Assembly: GCA_965112735.1 (NCBI GenBank)
Contig: OZ218961.1
Coordinates: 2,418,001 to 2,482,000, forward strand
Direction: 5' to 3'
From: Phaeosaccion multiseriatum
Lineage: Eukaryota; Ochrophyta, other classes
DNA length: 64,000 nucleotides
Shown: positions 12,487-23,502 of the stretch, piece after piece
Numbering within the stretch: the stretch's first letter is position 1
How the letters are laid out: each line of letters opens with the position of its first letter
Translations under genes and position numbers: made by a program
The notes under the pieces: model-generated
Seen by the model: the letters and a program-made list of their open reading frames with translations, nothing else
The model's database searches: none
Told to the model about the DNA's origin: nothing

Positions 12487-15400
12487 CTATGCTCCTAAGG
12501 TTATGCGACACTGGCTGCACAGCATGTCCCGGAGCTGCTCCACCTCAAAGGGCTTGGACAGCACGGCCGAGAAGCCGTTCTCCGCTGCCGTCCTTTGTGT
12601 CATGCCCTCGTCCGCCGTCATGGCTATGATGGGGAGGCGCACACCTCCTTCGCGCCTCCTTAGCTCGCTCGCAATCTCACTGCCGGTGCTAAACTGCATC
12701 CGATTGTCCATGAGCACCACATCGAACAACTCGTCCAACAGCAGCCCCGGGTAGTGTTGCAGCACCTCCCTCCCGTCCTCCAGCATGGTCACCTTGTCAT
12801 CAGCACATCACAACACTCCACTGTTAGTAACAATACAGTTTGTTGTCAGCATCACAACACAACACTCCACTGTTCGTAACAATACTGTCAGGGACAGGCG
12901 CAAATATATACACGGTAGATGGCAACTGACGGGTCAAACAATACACAAACTGAAACTCACCTTGTGCACCCCAAGGGCCTCGAGCATGGCCTGCCCCACG
13001 AAGTGATTGAGGAGGTCATCGTCCACAAACAGCACGCGCAGCTCCGCCAGCAGAGAAGGCCCCCCATCCCCCCCCACCGCCGCCATGCGCACCTCTTCTA
13101 TTACCCTCCTTCCGTCTCCCCCCCGCTGCTGCTGCTGCTGGCTCTTGCTCTTGCTCTTGCTCTCACCCTCCTCCTCCTCCTCCTCCTCCTCCTCCTCCTC
13201 CTCCTCCTCCTCCTCCTCCTCCTCCTCCTCCTCCTCCTCCTCCTCCTCCTCAGTCATGGTGATCGTGGTCCTTGGTATCGTAGTTGCAGTCTGAACCACT
13301 GTCGTGAAGGAGAAGACCGTCCCGCTCTGCCCGTCCGTGCGGTTCCGCAGGGTCAGTTTCCCGCCCATACCCGTACACATGGCCTCGCTGATGTCCAGGC
13401 CGATGCCTGAGCTACGGAGGACGGCGCAGGGCCGTGGTGAGGCAGTCCTTGTGGACAAGCGCTGTTGGTCTTCGCTGTCGCTCTCGTTGTTGCTACTGCT
13501 GCTGCTGCTTCTGCTGCTGCTGCTGTTGCCCAGGGTCTCTCCACCACTGCCGCCACTGCTCGTATTGCCACCATCAATAGACCTCGACGACTCCCCACCC
13601 CCACCCCCTCCTGCCCTTCTCCGTGGCGCCCCGTCACTCCCGCTGCTTACAGTCGCCTCGTCAGTCCCCGTCTCCCTCCCGCTTGTGCCCCTGTCGCCAC
13701 CACCGCCTGTGATGGTGCTCTGCCCATTTCCATTGTCGTCAGAAGAAGGATGGTCCTCGCCTTGCGCCGTGTGGTGGTCTCCGCCTGGAGCGGGGCTCCC
13801 ACGCACACTTGCGGTTGCAGCAGCGGTGCGCGGGAAGATACGGTGGAGCCACGAGGAGCCCCGCCCCGCGCCCCCGGTGGACATGGAGGTAGACTCGTTT
13901 TCCGGGCGGCGGCGGGACCGAACGGGTCTGCGAGCACCTTCGAGACTAAAGCCGAGGCGAGTCCCCTTTTGTCCTTCCGCCTCCTTGTCGCTCTTGTCAT
14001 CACCCTCCAACCCAGTGCCGTTGTCGATGATGGTAATGCGCAGACTGAAGAGCGGAGTACAAGTAGACGAAGAAGCAGAAGAAAATGGACAAGGAGCAGG
14101 AGGAGCGGCAAGACGACCACGAGCGGTGCTGCGTCTCCTCCTCCTCCTCCTGCTGCTGCTGCTGCTGCCGCTCTGGCCTCCACCGCTGTGAGGAGGCTCG
14201 TGAGTTGAAGCATCAACATCGATAGCAGTGGTCCCTTCCCCTGCCCCTGCCCCTGTCCCTGTCCCTGCCACAGACGCCTCTCCCCCTCCTTCGCCCCGCC
14301 CGCTGTTGTCGCGCGTCACTTGGATAGTGATGCTCGGATCGAAGGGCAACGCCGCCTCTTGCCCCTCTTGCCCGCCCCTGCCCCTTGCCGCCGGGTGGGA
14401 GGCTTGGTCGAGGGTTCGGTACTCCCTGATGGCAATGGCCTTGACGCCGTTGGTGATGCCGTTGGCGCACACCTGCTTGTCGGGTCGTGAAGGGTGGCGG
14501 TAAGAGGCAAGCAACCAACAAAAGGGAAGCAATCAAGCAACCAAGCAGGCAAACAAGCAACAAGGAGAAAGAGGGGGAGGCAATCAAGTGAGCAAAGGAG
14601 CGGGCGCACTTGCACTTCACTTCACTAAAAACTGTCGGAGAGGGTACAGGCCCCCACTCGACACAAATCTTCCGTGACCCCGGGGGGAGGGGAAGGGAAA
14701 TGAGACAGACACACACGCAGCCTACCGCAACATCCCCCACTTGGCGGATACGCGCATACAACCAACTGCTGCTGCTCTTCTGCTGTAACTACTGCTCATT
14801 GCTACTGCTCTCTGCTACTGCTCTCTACTCCTGCTCCTGCCAACCGTTTTGGACACACACGCACCCACGCACGCACGCACGCACGCACCTGCATGACTCT
14901 TTTGTCGTCGAGCATCAAAGTCGGGGGCAAATCGTCAGCGATGTGGCACTGAAATGTGATGGATGTGTTCATGCCGCAGTGCTGACTCGCAATGCGGTCG
15001 AAGAAGTCTTTCAGGCACACAGTTGACAGCGACCGAAGCACCACCCCTTCCTCAATGGCCTTGGCGTCCAGGACATCTACACTTAGCATCACCTTTGGGT
15101 GAGTGTGTTGTGGCGCATTGGGGAGGCGAGGTGGGAAGGAGAGGGTGTCAAGTCCATCCTTCGACTGAAGGAGGGAGGGAGGAGAGAGGGAGGGGGAGAA
15201 CACGCACACATGCATACACACATACATACACACGCACCAGCTGCTTGGTAGACATGCGAACGCGCTCCACCCATACAAACGCCTGGGCGCAGGCCCGCTC
15301 CTCAGCCTCCGCAAGGGCCATCGCACTGGCACCCGCACTGGTCTCTTGAGACCCTCTGTTGGTCTCCAGTGCGGCAGTGTGCCTGGTGGTGCCGCTGCTC

Positions 15401-18400
15401 TCCTCTGCCCAGGAGGCGAGAGCGCCAAGAGCGGTGGTGATGGCGTGGAGAGGGTTGCGTACTTTGTGGCAGATTGTTTGTACGGCATCACGCGTCCTGA
15501 GGGTGTGGGGGGGGTGCGAGCACGTACGAAAGATGGGAGTGAGTTGGGTGTGGGGTTAGGAAAGGGTTAGGAGCAAGGAGAGGTATATATAACGCACTAG
15601 AGATCGGAAGAGGTCTAATGGCTATAGAATCGTCCGCTCCCTGCTGTACTACGTACGCACTTACCTTTCTGTGGCGGCCGTTTCGAGCTGAAGGGCCCGC
15701 TGCTGCTCCTCATGCTCCCTGAAGAGTGATCTTTGCAGCCACTCCCACCCCACTATGATGATTACCGACAGGACAGACCCGATCACGGAGCGGTACACGT
15801 AGCGGAGCCTACCGTCGCACACGCACGCAAGTATAGTAAGGATATGCACAGTCATATGGGGATAGGGATAGAGAATAGGGATATAGCGGCGGGGGGGAGG
15901 GGGGGATGCGACAACAAGCCACAAGGGCGGGTCATGGGTGGGGCAGATAAGAAAGAGGAGGGGAGGGGGGGGGGGAGAGAGACGCGGAGAAAGGGGGGGT
16001 GGGTGGGGTGGAGGGTGAGAGTGGGACAGGGGAATTCCAAGCCAAAGCTTACTTGACATGGTTTGGGGCGTTGTTCCGTCGTGTGGAGTTGAAGTACAGG
16101 TCTTGAGACAGATATTTCCTTGCGAAGGCCGCTGCCACGAACGAAGGAGTGTTCATGGACAAGCCGATGGCACTAAAGAGCATGAATCTGATCCCCTGGG
16201 GGGTCCTCAAACACTCGGCGGAGGTGGGCTGGTCGTAGTCGCAATAGTACGTCTGATTCCCCCAGGCCGAGAGGATAAAGGCGCTTGCGAGACTCCAGCT
16301 CCAGCAGCGCAGGAAGTAGAGGCGAAGACGCCAACGCTTGTCGGCCCGCCCGAGCTTCTCTCCCTCCGCCGTCGGCGACAGGAATATTCTGTTACGTTTA
16401 GTTTTCGATAAACAGGGGATGGGGGGAGGGGAAGGCGGCGCGGAGGGTTACACTTACATACATATGCACACATGCACACACGCACACATGCACACACGCA
16501 CACACGCACACATGCACACATGCACACACGCACACACGCACACATGCACACATGCACACATGCACACGCACACATGCACACATGCACACATGCACACGCA
16601 CACACACACACAACGACACACACACACCACCACCTACCTTGCACAGAGATAGAGCACGGCCCCGAAGGCCACGGCCGGCCCTTCAATGAAGTTCCCTCGG
16701 TAGTCGTACTTCGCACCGCCGTTGTAGAGCCGTTGGTACACCAAGGGCCACCACGCGTTGGCGTTGAGCAGCACCAGCACGACCGGGATGATGGCTTGTG
16801 ATTGCAAGTGAAGCCACACCAAGTATCTATCTTCCTCGTCGGAGCGGAATACGAACCCCAGCAGCACGCCGCATACCCTTGTGGCGGTCCTGACAAGACG
16901 ATGCCTTCCCCAGCCCTTGCCGCCGCTCCCGCCGACGCCGCCCCCCTGCGCTGGTATGCCCCCTGCCCCCTGCTTCGCCTGCTGCCACTCTTCCTCCTTC
17001 CTCTCCTCCTGCCGCTCTGGCCAATGCAGAGGCGACTCCTGATACAGTAACTCACCCCCCCAACCTGCATCTACAGCGCTCCTCTGCACAGCACGAAGGG
17101 GAGATGACTGCAAGCCCACATCGACGCTTCCCCTCTCCATTTGATCATCCTCACCAGCGGACTGCAGCCCCTCCTCCCTCTCCATCGCGGACAAAGACGA
17201 GGATGCGGCAGGAGCACGTACCGACAACAAAGCCACTGGAGCCCCCTGTCCCTTCGCCAAGTCAAGTTGCTTGCGTATGCACTGCTGGAGCAGCTGCAAG
17301 GAGTAGGGCTTCTCCAGCACGGCAGAGAAGGCCTCGTCGGTGATGAAGGCCCACTCCCTCCTCCTCCCTGCCTTGAGAGTGGCGGCCACGACGGGAATGC
17401 TCCTCACTCCCCAGCTGCGCAGTTGCCTACAAAGCCCAGTCTCTCCTTCAATGGCCACCGCCTGCTCCTGCTCAGCCTGCTGCTGCTGCTGCTGCTGCTC
17501 AGAAGACAGCACCCGCCCTTCTCTTTCTTCTTCTTGCTCTCGTCGCTGCTGCTCCTCTCCTCTGCTACTCACATGCACGAGGACGAGATCAAAAGCGGCC
17601 TCCAATCCTTGTCCCCGAGGGAAAGCCTGCAGCACCTCCGCACTGCTCTTGAACGCCGAAGTGGTAACCTCTAGTGCATGGAGCAGGCTCTGAGTCATGT
17701 CTCGCTCGAGGTCATCGGTACTGAGCAGCAGCACCCGCACACCCTCCAAGCTGCTTCTGCCAAACGGGTTGCCGGCTCTGCTGCTCCTACACATATCTCC
17801 TCGTCCTCCTCCTCCTCCTCCTCCTCCTCCTCCTCCTACTCGCCCCCCTCCTCCTCCTCCTCCTCCTCCTCCTCCTCCTCCTCCTCCGCCGCCGCCGCCG
17901 CCGCTGTTTCCACCACTCCAAGTGTTCCGTACGTCTGCGTCCAGCAAGTCCGAGACGAAGTCAAGCAGCTGCGAGGAAGCCGAGTCCAGCACCCGCACCC
18001 AATCGAAGAATCCGCCCCACATACCGCCTCTAGGGGAGGCGGGCGGGATCTTGACTGGAGGCAGCGGTAGTGGCCCGGCGGCTGGAGACAGGCCCCGCCG
18101 ATCCTGTGGCTGTTGTATCACCAACTGCTGCTGTCTCTGCTGTGACGCAATGAGGGCCCCAGTGAGAGCAAGCCGCGGCGAGGAAGTTCGGCTCCGTGGC
18201 GACTGCTTCTGCTTTGAGTCGAGCAGGAAGGGCAAAGACAGCCTCTGCAAGTGATGCACAGAGGCTGTGAAGGAGTGCAGCGCGTTTCGAAACTCGTGAC
18301 AGGCGTAGCGCAGAGTGCGAACCCGCCTCTCCGTCAGCTTCCTCGCCTCCTCCAACCGCCGCAACTTGTCGCTGTAGGCATGAAAGTAGGCCCTCCAGCG

Positions 18401-19469
18401 CACCCTCACAGTGACACCGAGCACGAGCATCAGTCCAAGGGTTGTCCAATTGAAGATAAGGGCGTCCAGGACAGTGTATGTGCCCCCGCCGAACCGCCGA
18501 GAGACATCGATAACCTGAATGCTTGTGAAGTAGGCCATGACCGCCCCGGTGACCACCAAGTAGGGGAGGTCAACCTTATGCATGTAGGCAAGGTGTGGTG
18601 GGGTGGGGATGAATGGGGGCGGGGTATGGCGAGGTAGGTGTTGGTTGCTTGTCTGCTCGTTTGCTTGCTTGTGCAGAGCGCACCGCACAGGACCGAGTAT
18701 GAATAGAGTTCTGACACTCGGATCCGAACAGGTAGAAGGCACCACCCCCGACTAGAAGTCTACCTCCCCCGACCTGCGTTGCTCACCTCCAGGCAAAACA
18801 CAAGAAATATGTAGATATTTGAGCTTCTAGGGGCGGTAAAGTCAACACAGCGAGCGTCGCCTGTGCACTTTTGGATGTCGAAGGCAATAGTCCACCCCAA
18901 GGCGAGGGCACTGCACAAGACGCCCCACCAGCTCACAAGGAAGCGAGTGAGCACGTGCTTCCCACCTAGCAATCGCAGGGACCCCGTGTACAGGGCTTGG
19001 AGTATAAGAAATCCCAGGATCACAGGCAGGGCCTGAGAGAGAGAGAGGAAGAGAACAAGAGGCACACACAAGGGCCGAAAAGGGAAGAGAGCAGCAGCAG
19101 CAGCAGCAGCAGCAGGAGGAGGAGGAGGAGGAAGAACATGAGCAAGGAGCAGCGCGGTGGCTAAGAGAAGAGAAGAGCATGCAGGGGGGCAAGAGGAGAG
19201 CGAGGCCTGCTTTTCTCATTTTCCTTCATCTGTCTACTTACCCTGAGGTACAGGTCCTGTCTTCTCACGGGGTCCGGGCGCACGAAATAAAACCACGTCC
19301 AGTGCATAAGGTTGTACCACGTGAGGGCCACCCAGGCTCCCCACTGCCTCCGCTGCATTGAAAAGTCGAGGTAGGCCCTCTCGTCCCTCGGATTGTGGAA
19401 GCGCAGGAAGGTCAGGGTTAGCAGCCGCAACCTCCCCCCTGTGAGCCACGTCATTTGCTGCTCCCTCAT
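12487..19469 (-). CDS. Hybrid sensor histidine kinase with two H-boxes and two receiver-like domains, left copy
   Basis: A membrane-bound phosphorelay kinase, paralogous to the gene at 21828-28892 with the same nine-exon structure. Exons I could place include 19469-19242, 18574-16638, 14472-12961 and 12792-12487. The product is about 1,747 residues. Visible motifs: a first H-box ([11 protein letters not shown]), a degenerate receiver, membrane segments, a second H-box in the mirror exon, the ATP-binding core ([42 protein letters not shown]) and a complete receiver ([27 protein letters not shown]). Compared with the right copy it has a shorter poly-Gly tract without the Arg-Gly repeats, a longer poly-Glu tract, and amino-acid changes clustered in the membrane exons. 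All frames are open, so it is probably functional. The signal it senses cannot be told. Confidence 0.9.
16455..16637. repeat. (CACACATG)n block in left kinase intron 3
   Basis: Alternating CACACATG/CACACACG repeats. On the sense strand it is a (TG)n-rich run directly after the donor of the exon ending at 16638. The right arm has the matching tract at about 24780-24950 with a different repeat count. Confidence 0.85.
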
Positions 19470-19554
19470 GAATGTACACCCTGAGGGTTAAGCACTGGAG
19501 CTCAGCTCATCGACTTTCGTGGGCCCACTGCAATGCGTGCGTGGAATTTTTTGA

Positions 19555-21522
19555 TTTTTTTTTTCCTTTTTCCGCAAAAATACACGCTGCGGAATCACAT
19601 TCACAGATGGCGGCGGAACGGGACCTTTTTTTTTTCCCTCCTACCAGGACGACTTCGTCCACCCCTGGCGCGGCAACCTCGCCGACTTCGAGCCCACTCT
19701 CGACACCTTCACCACCGACCTCGCCTCCATCGGCCTCACCCGCCGCACGGACAAGCAACGATACCTCCCCCCCCCGGGCCACCACGTCACCATGGAAGAG
19801 CGCGCATTTGTGGACCGCACTGGCGGCACCATCATCGAGGACGGCGGCTTGAGCATTGTCGGCCTTCCAGTCGGCCACGACGACTTCATCAGAGGTTACC
19901 TCTCCCAAATCATGGTGGACGGACCCGACAGACACGCCTTCCTTCACCTCGCCGAGCAGATCGCCCTCATGCAGGAGACACAACCCGCCCTCCTCCTGCT
20001 CACGAAGTCACTCTCGCCAAAACTCCAGCACTATCTGCGCGGTGCCGCCCCCGGCCAGACGACCAACACCATTGCCTCCCCCGGCGACGCCCTCAGCCTC
20101 GCCGTCGGAGAGGCCCTACTCCAACTCCCAGGAGCGGACACCATCGGAGACATCATCGCCAGCGCACCCTCGGACCGACTGTCGCACCTTCAGCTCGCCT
20201 CACACCAGCACCAACAGATGTTCCTTCCCCAGTCCCAAGGAGGTTGGGGCTCCCTCTCCCTCACCAACACCGCCATACCAGCCTACCTGGGCGCAGCCGC
20301 CGACACCCTCCAGTCAGTGATCACACCGGGAGCCATCTGGCCAGAGGCGGACCTACGCGACCTCGCCCCAGCCCTCCGCCAGAGTAGCTCCGTCCAGAAC
20401 ATCCTCACCACCATCCAGGCCGCCGCCGAAGACGGGACCCTCTCCCGACAAGACCTGGAGATGAATCTCCCCCTCCCCCTGGTCAACCTCGCGCTCACCT
20501 CAGCAGCGGACCGCCAACGAGCTGAGGACGCCTTCGACACCAGCCTCGCCCAGGGCAACTGGGCCCCGCAGCAGCAGACGCAGCGCGCCCTGCAGAGATG
20601 CCTAGCGCCGCAACGCCGGGACAAGTACCGCGCCTCACTGGACCGACTCCCCGACGACGCTGCTGCTGCCGATACCGGCATGGAGTCTCGCCGACAGGCC
20701 AAGTCTCGGCACCTGAGCCAGAGCAGCGACGGGGCCATGGGCTTCATCGCAACCTCACCTGGACAGGTCTCCATGCCGGCCCAAGACATGGTAGGGGCCC
20801 TACGACGCTCCCTCGGCATCAACTGCCTGTACAGCCCTGGGGAACCCGACGCACTAGTCTGCACCCGCTGCAACACACGCGCCGACTCCTCCCACGCCAT
20901 CCAGTGCCCCAACCAGAGCACTCTCTATCACACCGGGATGCTCTCCTCCATCGAGGACATGTTCAAGCAGAACTACGTCTCCCGCGTCGGACACGAGAGC
21001 TCGGAGCTCTTCAACCCCCCGCACAACATCGCCCGGACCTTCCGCATGGACGCCACCCTCCCCCGAGGCGCCCTCTCCGGAGCCCGCGACCCCACCTTTG
21101 CCCACCCGGCGCACATGCTAGACCTAACCCTGAGTAACAACCTCTGCAGGACGGCCTTGAATGTGCTCCGCACGGACATTAGACCGGGAGCGGCAGCCGC
21201 CAACAGCGAGACCCGCAAGGAGCGACATTACAGGGGCACCTACGACCGAGAGCGTGTTCGCCTCTCCACCTTCGCCATCGAGACCCACGGCCGACTCGGC
21301 GCACAGGCGCAATCGCTCCTGCACGCACTCGCCGAGCACGTGGTCACCCGCACTGGCCGCACGGGCTCCTCCACCACCAAGGGCCACGTCCTCACACGAC
21401 TACGCCGCCTCGTCAGCTGCAGCCACCAGATGTGGCTCTCGGAGCGGGAGCGCGCCTTCCTGGGTCGGCTCAACCGCGGAGCCGGCCCCGCACCCCCCCT
21501 CCCCGCCCTAGAGGGGGAGTAA
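19555..21522 (+). pseudogene. 5'-truncated LINE reverse transcriptase, palm to C-terminal zinc knuckle
   Basis: The frame is open from 19555 (after a TGA at 19552) to the stop at 21522; the recognisable part starts at the catalytic YxDD motif (YQDDF, 19642). Downstream are thumb-like segments common in LINE ORF2 proteins (LSIVGLPVGHDDFIRGYLS; ALLLLTKSLSPKLQHYLRG; QGGWGSLSLTNTAIPAYLG). A CCHC knuckle (CTRCNTRADSSHAIQC) and the C-terminal block FAIETHGRLGAQAQSLLHAL follow. The endonuclease and the N-terminal half of the RT are missing, so it is not autonomous. The C-terminal 627 residues have no frameshift, so insertion is recent or the fragment is under constraint. A pyrimidine run and CAG just before GACGAC could also act as a splice acceptor. 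Confidence 0.78.
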
Positions 21523-21556
21523 CCGGCCCCTCGAGGGCCCCGGAGACACAGCGACA

Positions 21557-21557
21557 C

Positions 21558-21621
<64 letters not shown>
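21557..21621 (+). repeat. (CA)n tail of the retroelement
   Basis: About 32 uninterrupted CA units directly after the short 3' UTR of the RT ORF. It may be the element's 3' repeat tail or a later expansion. Confidence 0.85.
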
Positions 21622-21625
<4 letters not shown>

Positions 21626-21827
21626 TCACACTTTCAGTTTCTTAGGTGATTCCTATTAAGTCAATAAAGTACCCCCTTCCCCCCCCCTTGCGCACACACT
21701 CACAATCACAATATCCCTCCCCTGCTGGGTACGATTGTATTTCTGACCGTCTCCCCGCACGTATTGCAGAGGGCGCACGAAAGTCGATGAGCTGAGCTCC
21801 AGTGCTTAACCCTCAGGGTGTACATTC

Positions 21828-23460
21828 ATGAGGGAGCAGCAAATGACGTGGCTCACAGGGGGGAGGTTGCGGCTGCTAACCCTGACCTTCCTGCGCTTCC
21901 ACAGCCCGAGGGACGAGAGGGCCTACCTCGACTTTTCAATGCAGCGGAGGCAGTGGGGAGCCTGGGTAGCCCTCACGTGGTACAACCTTATGCACTGGAC
22001 GTGGTTTTATTTCGTGCGCCCGGACCCTGTGAGAAGACAGGACCTGTACCTCAGGGTAAGTAGACAGATGAAGGAAAATGAGAAAAGCAGGCCTCGCTCT
22101 CCTCTTGCCCCCCTGCATGCTCTTCTCTTCTCTTAGCCACCGCGCTGCTCCTTGCTCATGTTCTTCCTCCTCCTCCTCCTGCTGCTGCTGGTGCTGCTGC
22201 TGCTCTCTTCCCTTTTCGGCCCTTGTGTGTGCCTCTTGTTCTCTTCCCCTCTCTCTCTCAGGCCCTGCCTGTGATCCTGGGATTTCTCATACTCCAAGCC
22301 CTGTACACGGGGTCCCTGCGATTGCTAGGTGGGAAGCACGTGCTTACTCGCTTCCTTGTGAGCTGGTGGGGCGTCTTGTGCAGTGCCCTCGCCTTGGGGT
22401 GGACTATTGCCTTCGACATCCAAAAGTGCACAGGCGACGCTCGCTGTGTTGACTTTACCGCCCCTAGAAGCTCAAATATCTACATATTTCTTGTGTTTTG
22501 CCTGGAGGTGAGCAACGCAGGTCGGGGGAGGTAGACTACTAGTCGGGGGTGGTGCCTTCTACCTGTTCGGATCCGAGTGTCAGAACTCTATTCAGACTCG
22601 GTCCTGTGCGGTGCGCTCTGCACAAGCAAGCAAACGAGCAGACAACCAACACCTACCTCGCCATACCCCGCCCCCATTCATCCCCACCCCACCACACCTT
22701 GCATACATGCATAAGGTTGACCTCCCCTACTTGGTGGTCACCGGGGCGGTCATGGACTACTTCACAAGCATTCAGCTTATCGACGTCTCTCGGCGGTTCG
22801 GCGGGGGCGCATACACTGTCCTGGACGCGCTTATCTACAAGTGGACGAGCCTGGGACTGATGCTCGTGCTCGGTGTCACTGTGAGGGTGCGCTGGAGGGC
22901 CTACTTTCATGCCTACAGCGACAAGTTGCGGCGGTTGGAGGAGGCGAGGAAGCTGACGGAGAGGCGGGTTCGCACTCTGCGCTACGCCTGTCACGAGTTT
23001 CGAAACGCGCTGCACTCCTTCACAGCCTCTGTGCATCACTTGCAGAGGCTGTCTTTGCCTTTCCTGCTCGACTCAAAGCAGAAGCAGTCGCCACGGAGCC
23101 TGTCTTCCTCGCCGCGGCTTGCTCTCACTGGGGCCCTCATTGCGTCACAGCAGAGACAGCAGCAGTTGGTGATACAACAGCCACAGGATCGGCAGGGCCT
23201 GTCTCCAGCCGCCGGGCCACTACCGCTGCCTCCAGCCAAGACCCCGCCCGCCTCCCCTAGAGGCGGTATGTGGGGCGGATTCTTCGATTGGGTGCGGGTG
23301 CTGGACTCGGCTTCCTCGCAGCTGCTTGACTTCGTCTCGGACTTGCTGGACGCGGACGTACGGAACACTTGGAGTGGTGGAAACAGCGGCGGCGGCGGCG
23401 GCGGAGGAGGAGGAGGACGAGGAGGAGGAGGGGGAGGACGAGGAGGAGGAGGAGGAGGAG

Positions 23461-23502
<42 letters not shown>

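Larger units (their letters stand above)
12388..19545 (-). repeat. Left arm of the giant inverted duplication
   Basis: This 7.16-kb arm matches the reverse complement of 21746-28992 throughout, exons and introns alike. Differences are mainly repeat-tract lengths and a few clusters of substitutions. The outer edge (TTCTGACCCATCATATC at 12388) and its mate at 28992 both abut (TA)n repeats. The inner edge ends near GACTTTCGTGGGCCCACTG, with similarity fading by about 19545. Confidence 0.93.
19546..21745 (+). mobile_element. Non-LTR (LINE-like) retroelement fragment in the palindrome spacer
   Basis: The spacer between the two arms holds the 3' portion of a reverse-transcriptase ORF, then a (CA)n tract, an AATAAAG polyadenylation-like signal near 21664 and about 80 bp of unique sequence. 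A truncated 5' end and an intact 3' end are usual for target-primed reverse transcription. No target-site duplication is visible, because the flanks are the inverted arms. Confidence 0.75.
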
